A stretch of DNA of 64,000 bases from Kosakonia oryziphila (lineage in GTDB: Bacteria; Pseudomonadota; Gammaproteobacteria; Enterobacterales; Enterobacteriaceae), in assembly GCF_900094795.1 (NCBI RefSeq), contig NZ_FMBC01000006.1, forward strand, positions 1-64,000, written 5' to 3'. A program made the position numbers and the translations under genes. This document shows positions 53,193-62,540 of the stretch, piece after piece (the first letter of the stretch is position 1; every line of letters begins with the position of its first letter). The notes beneath the pieces were generated by a model. That model was given only the letters and a program-made list of their open reading frames with translations, was not told where the DNA came from and did no database searches.

Positions 53193-55967
53193 ATGACCAG
53201 CAACGAGCGCATCCTCAGCCCCTTTACATTACCAAATGGCGTAGAACTGAAAAACCGTTTGTTAATGGCGCCGATGACCACCTGCACCGGTTACTTCGAT
53301 GGTACTGTCACCAGTGAACTGGTTGAATATTATCGTGTACGTGCCGGTAGCATTGGGACAATTATCGTAGAGTGTTGTTTTGTTGACGATCTGGGCCTCG
53401 CATTTCCGGGCGCAATTGGTATTGATAACGACGAAAAAATTGTCGGTCTGGCAAAAATCGCCGAAGCCATCAAAGCTGAAGGCTCTAAAGCGATCCTGCA
53501 AATTTACCACGGCGGCCGCATGGTTGAGCCGAAACTGATTGGTGGTCGTACGCCGATTGCGCCAAGCGCGATTGCCGCTCCGCGTGACGGTGCAGCCACG
53601 CCAGTAGCAATGACCACGGCGGAAGTTGAAGCGATGGTGGTTAAATTTGGTGAAGCAGTACGCCGCGCTATTCAGGCCGGTTTTGACGGCGTGGAAATTC
53701 ACGGTGCCAACACCTATCTGATCCAGCAATTCTTCTCGCCGAACTCAAACCAGCGTGACGACGAGTGGGGTGGCAGCCGCGATAACCGTGCGAAATTCCC
53801 ACTGGCGGTGCTGGATATCACCCACAAAATGGCGCGTCAGTATGCGGATGATGCCTTTATTATTGGTTACCGTTTCTCGCCGGAAGAACTGGAAGTCCCC
53901 GGAATTCGCTTTGATGACACCATGTATCTGCTGGAAAAACTGGCGGCGCGTGGTGTTGATTACCTGCACTTTTCTGTTGGCGCGGCGCTGCGTCCTTCTA
54001 TTAATGACACCAGCGATCCGACGCCGTTGATTGATAAATATTGTGCGATGCGCTCTGAGGTACTGGCACAAGTTCCGGTGATGGGTGTGGGCGGCGTGGT
54101 TAACGTGGCTGAGGCAGAGCAGGGTCTGGATCACGGTTACGATCTGATCGCCGTGGGGCGTGCCTGCATCGCTTATCCGGACTGGGCCGCACGCATCGCC
54201 AATGGTGAAAATCTCGAGTTGTTTATCGACAGTACCCAGCGTGAAGCGCTGAATATTCCGGAACCACTATGGCGATTCTCGCTGGTGGAAGCGATGATTC
54301 GCGACATGAGCATGGGCGAAGCGAAATTTAAACCGGGTATGTTCGTTGAAACGGTGCAGGACGACACCAGCGAAATGGTGATTAACGTTAGCCTGGAAAC
54401 CGACCGTATTGCCGGTATCGAACTGGCCTCTGCGCCACAAAACGTGGAGTTCACCAGCAGTTTTGAAGAAATTCGTGATCGCATTCTGGATGCCAATTCG
54501 CCGCATGTTGATGCTATCTCCGGTGCGACCAGCCAGAGCGAAGCAGTGAAAAAAGCGGTGTCGAAAGCGATGCTGAAATCCAGCAAAGCACGCGTGGCCG
54601 AAGAGGGTGGCGATGTCCTGTCCGTGAAAAATTACGATGTGGTCGTCGTGGGCAGCGGCGGCGCAGGCCTGGCGGCTGCCATCCAGGCGCACGACGAAGG
54701 CGCTAGCGTGCTGATCGTTGAGAAAATGCCGACCATCGGCGGTAACACTATTAAAGCGTCTGCCGGGATGAACGCGGCAGAAACCCGTTTCCAGCGTGTA
54801 AAAGGTATTCAGGACAGCAAAGAGCTGTTCTTCGCTGAAACGCTGAAAGGTGGCGGTCACAAAAACAACCCGGAACTGATGAGCCGCTTTGTGGAAAATG
54901 CGCCGGAAGCGATCGAATGGTTGGCGCGCCGCGGCATCATGCTGAACGATATCACCACGACGGGCGGGATGAGCATTGACCGTACGCACCGTCCACGTGA
55001 TGGATCGGCCGTCGGCGGTTATCTGATTAGCGGCCTGGTGCGTAACGTCACTAAACGTGGTATCGATGTGATGCTGGATACTTCCGTCGAAGAGATCCTG
55101 TTCACTGAAGGGGAAGTACGCGGTGTGCGTCTGTTGAATGACGAGCAGGAAACCCTGACAGTGCAGGCGAAAAGCGTGATTGTGGCAACCGGCGGTTTCA
55201 GCGCCAATAGTGCGATGGTTGTGAAATACCGTCCGGATCTGGAAGGTTTTGTCACCACCAATCATAAAGGCGCAACCGGTGGCGGTATTGCACTGCTGGA
55301 ACGTCTGGGCGCCGGAACCGTGGATATGGGCGAAATCCAGATCCACCCGACCGTTGAACAGAAAACCTCCTATCTGGTTTCTGAGTCCATTCGCGGCGGT
55401 GGTGCGATTCTGGTCAGCCAGCAGGGCAAACGCTTCTACAATGAGATGTCGACCCGCGATAAAGTCTCAGCAGCAATTATCGCGCTGCCGGAACATTACG
55501 CTTATATCGTGTTTGATGAGCATGTCAGAGCGAAAAACAAAGCGGCCGACGAGTACATTGCGAAAGGCCTGGTGACCAGCGCCAGCTCTCCACGTCAACT
55601 GGCGGACAAACTGGGCATTGATTATCATGCGTTCCTTGCCACGCTTGAACGTTACAATGGCTTTGTGGAAAAACAGCACGATGAAGAGTTCGGTCGTACT
55701 ACTGCGCTGCGTGCTCCGATTAACGAAGGGCCGTTCCACGCTATTCAGATTGCGCCAGGCGTACACCACACCATGGGTGGTGTGACTATCAACACTGAAA
55801 CGGAAGTGCTGAATACCGCACATCAGGTTATTCCGGGCGCGTATGCGGCGGGTGAAGTGGTTGGCGGTATCCATGGTACTAACCGTATTGGCGGTAATGC
55901 GGTCGCTGATATCATCATCTTCGGTTCACTGGCGGGGCATCAGGCAGCGCTTCGCGCCAAACAGTAA
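53193..55967 (+). CDS. Cytoplasmic NADH:fumarate reductase, OYE / FMN_bind / FAD_binding_2
   Basis: ATG 53193, with GGAG upstream, gives 924 aa in three domains. Residues 1-370 are an Old Yellow Enzyme-like NADH-oxidising domain with H170 and N173 in I-H-G-A-N. Residues 385-460 are FMN_bind, with the ApbE target D-A-I-S-G-A-T (Thr446). Residues 480-920 are the flavin fumarate reductase domain: V-V-G-S-G-G-A-G-L, H-P-T near 717, S-T-R-D-K near 754, H-H-T-M-G-G near 858 and H-G-T-N-R-I-G-G near 893, so the active-site His and Arg residues of Shewanella Fcc3 are kept. This matches the soluble Klebsiella pneumoniae NADH-dependent fumarate reductase architecture. No signal peptide. Confidence 0.92.
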   Translation: MTSNERILSPFTLPNGVELKNRLLMAPMTTCTGYFDGTVTSELVEYYRVRAGSIGTIIVECCFVDDLGLAFPGAIGIDNDEKIVGLAKIAEAIKAEGSKAILQIYHGGRMVEPKLIGGRTPIAPSAIAAPRDGAATPVAMTTAEVEAMVVKFGEAVRRAIQAGFDGVEIHGANTYLIQQFFSPNSNQRDDEWGGSRDNRAKFPLAVLDITHKMARQYADDAFIIGYRFSPEELEVPGIRFDDTMYLLEKLAARGVDYLHFSVGAALRPSINDTSDPTPLIDKYCAMRSEVLAQVPVMGVGGVVNVAEAEQGLDHGYDLIAVGRACIAYPDWAARIANGENLELFIDSTQREALNIPEPLWRFSLVEAMIRDMSMGEAKFKPGMFVETVQDDTSEMVINVSLETDRIAGIELASAPQNVEFTSSFEEIRDRILDANSPHVDAISGATSQSEAVKKAVSKAMLKSSKARVAEEGGDVLSVKNYDVVVVGSGGAGLAAAIQAHDEGASVLIVEKMPTIGGNTIKASAGMNAAETRFQRVKGIQDSKELFFAETLKGGGHKNNPELMSRFVENAPEAIEWLARRGIMLNDITTTGGMSIDRTHRPRDGSAVGGYLISGLVRNVTKRGIDVMLDTSVEEILFTEGEVRGVRLLNDEQETLTVQAKSVIVATGGFSANSAMVVKYRPDLEGFVTTNHKGATGGGIALLERLGAGTVDMGEIQIHPTVEQKTSYLVSESIRGGGAILVSQQGKRFYNEMSTRDKVSAAIIALPEHYAYIVFDEHVRAKNKAADEYIAKGLVTSASSPRQLADKLGIDYHAFLATLERYNGFVEKQHDEEFGRTTALRAPINEGPFHAIQIAPGVHHTMGGVTINTETEVLNTAHQVIPGAYAAGEVVGGIHGTNRIGGNAVADIIIFGSLAGHQAALRAKQ

Positions 55968-55970
55968 CAC

Positions 55971-56036
55971 CTTGTCGGATGGTGTCTGCGTCTTATCCGG
56001 TCCGGGTCTCCCTGGCCGGATAAGACGTCCCCGGAC
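55971..56036. repeat. REP/BIME-like element
   Basis: CGTCTTATCCGG (55989-56000) and CCGGATAAGACG (56016-56027) form a perfect inverted repeat with a 15-base loop, and GTCGGATGGTGTCTGCG resembles the head of an enterobacterial REP. It lies between the reductase and apbE genes and may stabilise the upstream mRNA. Confidence 0.75.
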
Positions 56037-56054
56037 AATCAACAGGAGTATGCC

Positions 56055-57017
56055 ATGTCCGAACATTCAGTCTGGAGCTACTCTGCGGTGTTGATGGGTT
56101 CGCCCATCTTGTTGAAACTTTTCTCCCACGATGAAGCGCTCGCGTCGCGCGTTTTTTCGCTTATCAAACAGTACGAAGACCTCTTTACCGTTAACCGTGC
56201 CAATTCGCAGGTAATGGATATCAACCATGCCGCCGGGCGTCATCCGGTCATTGTCAGCCGCCCGGTGTATGAACTGATCAAATGCGCTAAAGCCGCCAGC
56301 CAATTGCCTGGCAGCGCGTTTAATCTGGCGATTGGCCCGTTGGTGAAACTGTGGCGCATCGGTTTTAAGGGCGATTCTGTTCCGGACGCGGATGAGATTG
56401 CCGCACGACTGTGCATCACGCGCCCGCAGGATGTTATTCTTGATGATGCTGCCACCAGTGTGTTTCTGGCGCAGCCTGGTATGGAGATCGATCTGGGTGC
56501 AATTGCAAAAGGGTTTATCGCTGACCGGGTGCGCGACTACCTGCATCAGCAGGGCATCAGCGACGGCCTGATTAACCTCGGCGGCAACGTACAAACGTTG
56601 GGATCGCCGCAGGGCGGCTGGATCATTGGCGTGAAAAAACCCTTCGCTGCTGGCGATGCGCTGGTGGGCTCGATTGAAGTCGTGAACAAATCGGTGGTGA
56701 CATCCGGTACCTACGAGCGCTATTTCGAGCAGGATGGCAAGCTATGGCATCATATCCTCGATCCGCGCAGCGGCTATCCGTTGAATAACGAACTCGACAG
56801 CGTGACCGTAATTTCCACCGACTCTCTCGATGGCGATATCTGGACCACGCTGCTGTTTGGGCTGGGTGTTGAAAAGGGTTGCGCATTGTTGCGCCAGCGG
56901 CAGGATATTGAAGCGATTTTTGTCAGCAAAAACCGCGAAATTACTCTCTCATCCCGGCGTCAATTCCATTTCACGCCGCTCGATGCCAGCTACCGGCTTA
57001 CTGACTGTACTGCTTAA
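56055..57017 (+). CDS. apbE: FAD:protein FMN transferase (ApbE family), cytoplasmic
   Basis: ApbE attaches FMN covalently to a Thr or Ser in target FMN_bind domains. The 320-aa protein has the family motifs G-A-I-A-K-G-F-I-A-D near residue 150, G-G-N-V-Q-T-L-G near 178 and H-H-I-L-D-P-R-S-G-Y-P near 235. It has no signal peptide or lipobox, unlike the usual periplasmic ApbE, which fits a cytoplasmic target: the neighbouring fumarate reductase. A CAGGAGTATGCC ribosome site precedes the ATG. Its 3' end overlaps dcuR by 20 bases in convergent orientation. Confidence 0.93.
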   Translation: MSEHSVWSYSAVLMGSPILLKLFSHDEALASRVFSLIKQYEDLFTVNRANSQVMDINHAAGRHPVIVSRPVYELIKCAKAASQLPGSAFNLAIGPLVKLWRIGFKGDSVPDADEIAARLCITRPQDVILDDAATSVFLAQPGMEIDLGAIAKGFIADRVRDYLHQQGISDGLINLGGNVQTLGSPQGGWIIGVKKPFAAGDALVGSIEVVNKSVVTSGTYERYFEQDGKLWHHILDPRSGYPLNNELDSVTVISTDSLDGDIWTTLLFGLGVEKGCALLRQRQDIEAIFVSKNREITLSSRRQFHFTPLDASYRLTDCTA

Positions 57018-57717
57018 GCAGGCTGTACTGTTCAGCAATCAACTGATAGCGATAGACCGGTCGCCCGGTGGCACCATAATGAATGGTGGTGTAGAGAATA
57101 TTAATCTGCGCCAGCCAAATCAGATATTTACGGCAGGATACGCGGGAAATATTGACTGCGTTTGCCAGTTCATCGGTTGAAAATTCGATACCTGGATGGG
57201 CGTCAATCCACTGACAAATGGTACGCAGAGTTTGTGCAGTCAGCCCTTTTGGCAGACGACGAGTGTCAGCTACTTCCGGTGCGCCGCCGTGCAGCAGGCG
57301 ATCCACATCCGATTGTTCATAGTAAGGGCGCGCATCCATCAGCTTGCGCTTTTCGCGCCAGGTGGTGAGCGCCTCTTCGAAACGCGGGAACTGGAACGGT
57401 TTAATTAAATAATCAACCACACCGTAATGCAGCGAGGTTTGAATGGTGGCGGCATCGGCAGACGAGGTAATCATAATGACGTCGATAGCGCGCCCGCTGG
57501 CGCGAATCACCGGCAGCAGATCCAGCCCGCTATCCTGTTGCATATACACGTCCAGCAGCACCAGATCGATATCGCGCAGCGGATCTTTGATCATCTCCTC
57601 AGCTTGATGCAGCGACGATGCAGTCCCACAGCACTGAAAGCCGGCAATTTGCGTCACATACATGCGGTTCAGTTCTGCCACCATGGCATCATCGTCAACA
57701 ATTAATACATTAATCAC
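56998..57717 (-). CDS. dcuR: C4-dicarboxylate response regulator, DcuR type
   Basis: DcuR activates fumarate-respiration and C4-dicarboxylate transport genes when phosphorylated by DcuS. The 239-aa protein has a receiver domain in 1-120 (I-V-D-D-D-A-M-V, phospho-Asp in L-L-D-V-Y-M, K of L-I-K-P-F-Q) and a CitB-type helix-turn-helix end (I-N-I-S-R-V-S-C-R-K-Y-L). It is close to E. coli DcuR along its length and ends Y-S-L-L-K-Q-Y-S-Q. The GTG start overlaps the dcuS stop, so the pair is translationally coupled. It could instead be a module-specific paralogue. Confidence 0.9.
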   Translation of the reverse strand: MINVLIVDDDAMVAELNRMYVTQIAGFQCCGTASSLHQAEEMIKDPLRDIDLVLLDVYMQQDSGLDLLPVIRASGRAIDVIMITSSADAATIQTSLHYGVVDYLIKPFQFPRFEEALTTWREKRKLMDARPYYEQSDVDRLLHGGAPEVADTRRLPKGLTAQTLRTICQWIDAHPGIEFSTDELANAVNISRVSCRKYLIWLAQINILYTTIHYGATGRPVYRYQLIAEQYSLLKQYSQ

Positions 57718-59330
57718 GCTGCCTTCCTTTCACTATCCCAGGGGAGATGGACAAAAAATTGGGTAAATACGCCGGGCTCGGACTCAACAGTCAGAGTTCC
57801 ACCCAGTTCGGTAAGTTGCTGGCTGGCAAGAAATAGCCCAACGCCACGTTTATCGCCTTTGGTCGAAAACCCTTTACGGAAAATCGCATCAATGTTGTCT
57901 GGCGCAATGCCCGGACCGTCGTCGCTGACCTCGCCGACAAGCCAGCCATCCTGATAATGCAGCAACAGACTGACTTCGCCCTCCGCTTGCTGGCTTAACG
58001 CATCGAGCGCGTTTTCAATCAGGTTACCGAGCACCGTTACCAGCACGGTAACTTGTTTTTCGTTCGGATTATCAGGAACCAGGCTTTCATCGGCCAGCCT
58101 CAGGGTCACGCCGCGCTCTTTCGCCCGGTTGAGTTTACCTAACAGAAAACCGGCGACCACTGGCGATTTAATTCGATGCTGAATGGAACCAATATCGGTC
58201 TGATAATTCTGCGCCGTTTGCAGCACATAATCCTCCAACTTGTCATAACGCTTCATATTCAGCAGGCCGAGGATCACGTGCAATTTGTTCATAAATTCAT
58301 GGGAGGCGGTGTGCAGGGCGTCAACATAGTTCACCATCCCGTCCAGCCGTTGCAACAATTGGCTGACTTCTGTTTTATCACGGAACGTGCTGATAGCACC
58401 GATAATCGTGTTCTGGCTGCGCACTGGCACAGTATTGCACAGCAACAGCAGGCCATTACAGCCCAGTTCACGATCCTGAATCGACACCCCGGTTTTCAAT
58501 ACCTCCAGCAGATCGGCCAGCAGCGGGGCGTGGCCGACAGCGCCATCGGCGGCATTGGTCAGCAGCATCTGTCGCGCGGCGTGATTAAGCAACGTAATGC
58601 GACCATCTTCATCCACCGCAATCACCCCTTCTTTAAGCGACTGTAACATCGCCTGGCGTTGCTTAAACTGTGCAGAGATTTCGTACGGTTCCAGCCCGAG
58701 CAGAATACGTTTCAGTGCCCGCACCAGTTGCCAGATGCCGAGCGAGACAACCAGCGCGCTGAACAGTAGCATCCACATCACCGCCCAACGGCTGCGGTTT
58801 ACCTGATCCTGCACTTTACTGAGCGAAATGCCGACCACCACTACGCCAATTTGCTGATAGCGGTTGTCATAAACCGGCGTAAATACGCGCAGCGCCAGTC
58901 CCAACGTACCGCGATTCACCGCCACATTCTCTTTGCCACGTAGCGCGGGTTGCAGGTCATCGCCGATAAAAGTCTGCCCGATGATCGCGGCATTCGGATG
59001 TGAATAACGAACCCCTTGCATATTGGTGACGATGGCGTAAAGCAGATCATTGCGCGCGGTCACCGCCGAAGCAAGCGGTTGAATCACATTGCTGCCTGGT
59101 GGCAACAGCAGACCGCGTTTGATCTCCGGTGCATCAGCCAGCGTGCGTGCTACTGCCAGCGCCGTCTCTTTCACCCCATCGCGCGTGGTGTTGCTGATTT
59201 GCCAAAACCACAGGGCAAACGCCAGCAGCAGCACGGATCCCGTGACGCTACATACCATCAATGTCACCGTGGTGCCGAGCTTCATAGGACGTTTGCGCGG
59301 TTTTATCGCCGGAGGCGCTAAGTCGTTCAT
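57714..59330 (-). CDS. dcuS: C4-dicarboxylate sensor kinase, DcuS type
   Basis: The 538-aa protein has a first membrane helix (21-44), a periplasmic PAS-like sensor (45-185), a second helix (about 186-206), a cytoplasmic PAS domain (220-330), the phosphoacceptor in S-H-E-F-M-N-K-L-H-V and an ATPase domain with D-D-G-P-G-I-A-P. The fumarate-binding residues of E. coli DcuS (Arg107, His110, Phe120, Arg147) are present here as Arg108, His111, Phe121 and Arg148, so C4-dicarboxylate sensing is expected. Its location next to the fumarate reductase module suggests that module as its target. Confidence 0.9.
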   Translation of the reverse strand: MNDLAPPAIKPRKRPMKLGTTVTLMVCSVTGSVLLLAFALWFWQISNTTRDGVKETALAVARTLADAPEIKRGLLLPPGSNVIQPLASAVTARNDLLYAIVTNMQGVRYSHPNAAIIGQTFIGDDLQPALRGKENVAVNRGTLGLALRVFTPVYDNRYQQIGVVVVGISLSKVQDQVNRSRWAVMWMLLFSALVVSLGIWQLVRALKRILLGLEPYEISAQFKQRQAMLQSLKEGVIAVDEDGRITLLNHAARQMLLTNAADGAVGHAPLLADLLEVLKTGVSIQDRELGCNGLLLLCNTVPVRSQNTIIGAISTFRDKTEVSQLLQRLDGMVNYVDALHTASHEFMNKLHVILGLLNMKRYDKLEDYVLQTAQNYQTDIGSIQHRIKSPVVAGFLLGKLNRAKERGVTLRLADESLVPDNPNEKQVTVLVTVLGNLIENALDALSQQAEGEVSLLLHYQDGWLVGEVSDDGPGIAPDNIDAIFRKGFSTKGDKRGVGLFLASQQLTELGGTLTVESEPGVFTQFFVHLPWDSERKAA

Positions 59331-59506
59331 GCCAGACCTGATTCTCTCTAAATAAGAAACGTATTATCACCGATGGCGATGATTTCATAAAGCCGTGTGA
59401 AAAAAGGAAAAGTGTCCAATCCGGGGCGGGAAGCGTGACCCCATTCGCAGGTATAACAAATAAATAACCTTATAGTGTGTATGGAGCCATTCAGAAGGAG
59501 CAGGGT

Positions 59507-60421
59507 ATGAGCAATAAGCCAAACGGTTCAGTAATGGAACGCCGTCACACAGAGACCGCTGATATCGATCGGCTGGCAACGCAGGATATGCTGGCGCTCA
59601 TCAACCGCGAAGACCAGGCGGTCGCCAGCGCGACAGGGGCCTGTTTACCGGAGATCGCCCGGCTGGTGGATAACGCCAGCGCCACGTTAAATCGCGGCGG
59701 TCGGGTGGTGATTGTGGGAGCGGGGGCATCCGGGCGCGCCGCGCTACAGATGGTTGCGGATTTCGCGCCGGAAGCGCACCCGCAACTCATCGGTCTGATG
59801 GCGGGTGGCGCGGGAGCAAAAAGGCAGGATCAGGAAAAAGCGGCGGCGAACTACGCGCTGGGTGTTGCCGATCTCCAGGCGATCCGATTTGGTCATCAGG
59901 ATATGCTGGTGGCGCTGTCGGTCAGCGGGAAAACACCGTGGATGTGGGGCGCACTGCGCCATGCCTGGTCGGTTGGCGCGTGCATTGCGCTGCTCAGTCA
60001 CTCCCGGGAGAGTGAGGCCGCACAGATGGCGGATATCGTGATTGCGCCGGAAACGGGCGCTGAGGTGATAGCCGGTTTTAACGAACCGAAAGCGCACCTG
60101 GCGCAGCAGCAGATCCTCAATATGCTGGCGAGCGGGCTGGCAATTCGCACCGGGCGAGTCTACAGCAATTTGCGCGTTGACCTTAAGCCCGATAATACGC
60201 ACTGGATCGAGCGGCAAATCGCGCTGGTGATGGCAGCGACGCAGTGCAACCGCGAGCAGGCGAAAAACGCACTGGCCTCCAGCGATAATGACTGCCGTAC
60301 GGCGATTCTGATGCAACTGACTGGCCTGAACAACGCGAAGGCGCAGGATTTGCTGGCGGAAAATCACCAGAGCCTGCGTATTGCCCTACAGGAGGCGAAA
60401 CCGCAACTGGTGGAAGCCTGA
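59507..60421 (+). CDS. MurQ-like SIS-domain protein lacking the catalytic glutamates
   Basis: ATG 59507 with AAGGAGCAGGGT gives 304 aa; an upstream in-frame start lacks support. The fold follows N-acetylmuramate-6-phosphate etherase MurQ: R-H-T-E-T-A-D-I-D-R-L start, V-G-A-G-A-S-G-R near 70, S-V-S-G-K-T-P near 138, L-N-M-L-A-S-G-L-A-I-R-T-G and the C-terminal E-Q-A-K-N-A-L helix. Aligned with E. coli MurQ, the essential Glu83 is Asp85 and Glu114 is Ala113. The sugar-phosphate-binding serines remain. It may bind a sugar phosphate without etherase activity, as GckR does. No murP or murR lies beside it. Confidence 0.8.
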   Translation: MSNKPNGSVMERRHTETADIDRLATQDMLALINREDQAVASATGACLPEIARLVDNASATLNRGGRVVIVGAGASGRAALQMVADFAPEAHPQLIGLMAGGAGAKRQDQEKAAANYALGVADLQAIRFGHQDMLVALSVSGKTPWMWGALRHAWSVGACIALLSHSRESEAAQMADIVIAPETGAEVIAGFNEPKAHLAQQQILNMLASGLAIRTGRVYSNLRVDLKPDNTHWIERQIALVMAATQCNREQAKNALASSDNDCRTAILMQLTGLNNAKAQDLLAENHQSLRIALQEAKPQLVEA

Positions 60422-60429
60422 TATTTCTG

Positions 60430-60458
60430 CCCGCCAGACGCTGATCTGGCGGGTTTTT
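60430..60458 (+). terminator. Terminator after the MurQ-like gene
   Basis: CCCGCCAG and CTGGCGGG pair around an 8-base loop followed by TTTTT: a standard intrinsic terminator nine bases after the stop codon. Confidence 0.9.
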
Positions 60459-60702
60459 CCGCACTCATTTCTCACTATATAATTTATTATCTGGCGAAAA
60501 TCGGCTTGATATTTCTCTGCTTTAAAATAAATCTTTGTGATATTAATTCCACACACTTTACGTCATTGCTTTTTTTAATTTAAAAAAGTAGTTAGCTATT
60601 GGTGCGGGTATTTAACAAGGTTGTGAATGATATTTTAAAATAACGTAAAGATGCGTTAATATCAGTTTTCACAAATCACACTTGCTATGTAACCTAATCA
60701 AT

Positions 60703-62355
60703 ATGCCTGCAATTAAAAAGACAATTATATCGCTGAGCGCCGTTGCGCTGCTCGTCAGTTCCGTGACCAGTGCCTGGGCGGAAGAAAATCAGAAAACTGA
60801 CTTCCTGCTGATTGGCGGCGGCATCATGAGTGCTTCTCTGGGAACCTGGCTGCAGGAATTACAGCCGGAGTGGAAACAGGTGATGGTCGAGAAACTCGAC
60901 GCTGTTGCACTGGAGTCCTCGAACGGCTGGAATAATGCCGGTACCGGGCATTCTGCCAATATGGAACTGAACTATACGCCGCAGCGTGCGGACGGTTCTA
61001 TTGATGTCAGCAAAGCGCTGGAAATTAACGAGCAGTTTATGATTTCCCGCCAGTTCTGGTCATCGCAGGTTAAACGCGGCGTATTAAATAACCCGCACAA
61101 CTTTATTAATTCCACCCCGCACATGAGTTTTGTCTGGGGCGATAATGTTGATTATCTGGCAAAACGTTATGCGGCTTTGCAACAAACCACGTTATTCCAG
61201 GGAATGAAATTCTCCACTGACCATCAGCAAATTAAACAGTGGGCGCCGCTGGTGATGGAAGGGCGCGATCCGAATCAGAAAGTGGCCGCCACCTGGACGC
61301 CAGTGGGTACGGATGTGAACTACGGTGAAATTACCCGCCAGTTGGTAGGCAGCCTGAAAAAGAGCAGCAATTTCTCCCTGCAAACCTCCTCTGAGGTTAC
61401 CGATTTTAAACGTAATGCCGACAACTCCTGGCATGTCACCATCAAAGATGTGAACAGCGGCAACGAGCACACCATCGATGCGAAATATGTCTTTATTGGT
61501 GCTGGTGGCGGTGCGCTAAAACTGTTGCAAAAAACCGGTATTCCGGAAGCGGATAACTATGCGGGCTTCCCGGTTGGTGGTTCCTTCCTGATGACCGAAA
61601 ACCCGGCGATTACCAGCCAGCATTTGCAAAAAGTGTACGGCCAGGCTTCTGTGGGTGCGCCGCCGATGTCGGTACCGCATATTGATGCCCGCTTTATCGA
61701 TGGCAAACGTGTGGTACTGTTCGGGCCATTCGCAACTTTCTCCACCAAATTCCTGAAAAATGGTTCGTTCTTCGACCTGCTGAGCACCACCACCACCAGC
61801 AATTTTATGCCGATGACCCACGTAGGCCTCGACAATTTTGACCTGGTGAAGTATCTGGTCGGTCAGGTAATGCTGAGCGATGACGATCGTTTTGCGGCGC
61901 TGAAAGAGTACTATCCACAGGCGCGTAAAGAGGACTGGAAACTGATTCAGGCCGGTCAGCGTGTACAGATCATCAAGAAAGATGAAGAGAAAGGCGGCGT
62001 GCTGAAGCTGGGCACCGAAGTGGTGGTCGATCAGCAAAAAACCATTTCTGCGCTACTGGGTGCGTCACCGGGCGCTTCTACCGCTGCGCCGATTACGCTG
62101 AACGTTATCAAGAAAATGTTCCCGCAGCAGTTCAGCTCAGCGGAATGGCAGAGCAAAATCCGTGAAATCGTTCCGAGCTACGGCCAGCAGATGAATGGCA
62201 ACGTGGCGCTGACACAGAAAGTATGGGATGACACCGCCGCAACGCTGCAACTGGCGAAACCTCCGGTGATTCAGATGCAAGAGAGTGCAACGCCGGAAGC
62301 TAAACCGGTAGCGCCAAACATGGAAAATACGCCGCAACACGACATGGCGCTGTGA
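60703..62355 (+). CDS. mqo: Malate:quinone oxidoreductase
   Basis: Mqo oxidises malate to oxaloacetate at the membrane, reducing quinone; it is FAD-dependent. ATG 60703 gives 550 aa (E. coli 548). A TTG seven codons upstream is less likely, and no strong ribosome site is visible for either. The FAD motif [13 protein letters not shown] is at about residue 35, then [13 protein letters not shown], and S-P-G-A-S-T-A-A-P. The first 28 residues look like a signal peptide, as they do in E. coli Mqo. The C-terminal tail is Pro-rich and variable. Confidence 0.95.
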   Translation: MPAIKKTIISLSAVALLVSSVTSAWAEENQKTDFLLIGGGIMSASLGTWLQELQPEWKQVMVEKLDAVALESSNGWNNAGTGHSANMELNYTPQRADGSIDVSKALEINEQFMISRQFWSSQVKRGVLNNPHNFINSTPHMSFVWGDNVDYLAKRYAALQQTTLFQGMKFSTDHQQIKQWAPLVMEGRDPNQKVAATWTPVGTDVNYGEITRQLVGSLKKSSNFSLQTSSEVTDFKRNADNSWHVTIKDVNSGNEHTIDAKYVFIGAGGGALKLLQKTGIPEADNYAGFPVGGSFLMTENPAITSQHLQKVYGQASVGAPPMSVPHIDARFIDGKRVVLFGPFATFSTKFLKNGSFFDLLSTTTTSNFMPMTHVGLDNFDLVKYLVGQVMLSDDDRFAALKEYYPQARKEDWKLIQAGQRVQIIKKDEEKGGVLKLGTEVVVDQQKTISALLGASPGASTAAPITLNVIKKMFPQQFSSAEWQSKIREIVPSYGQQMNGNVALTQKVWDDTAATLQLAKPPVIQMQESATPEAKPVAPNMENTPQHDMAL

Positions 62356-62391
62356 TTAATCTTTATATAGATTGACATTTTTCTGCCGGTC

Positions 62392-62424
62392 AAACGCCTG
62401 ATGTATATCATCAGGCGTTTTGTA
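62392..62424 (+). terminator. Terminator after mqo
   Basis: AAACGCCTGATG and CATCAGGCGTTT form a perfect 12-base stem with a 5-base loop, followed by TGTATTT. It ends the mqo transcript; on the reverse strand it lies downstream of the regulator gene. Confidence 0.8.
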
Positions 62425-62540
62425 TTTCAGGGGCTAATGGGGCCGCACGTGGTGATCAATTGCATGGGGCCTTTTACCATTTTCCGGGCTTGTGCCAGAT
62501 CGGCCGGGCGTGACAGTGAAAACGCATTCGGCCGGTCATT

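Noticed and set aside
52991..53317. Small frame preceding the fumarate reductase
   Set aside because: Lys/Asn-rich product from A+T-rich promoter DNA, no ribosome site, and it overlaps the reductase start in another frame.
54267..55346. Minus-strand frame of 359 codons opposite the fumarate reductase gene
   Set aside because: Phe/His-rich composition typical of an antisense shadow; the sense strand has an unmistakable FAD domain.
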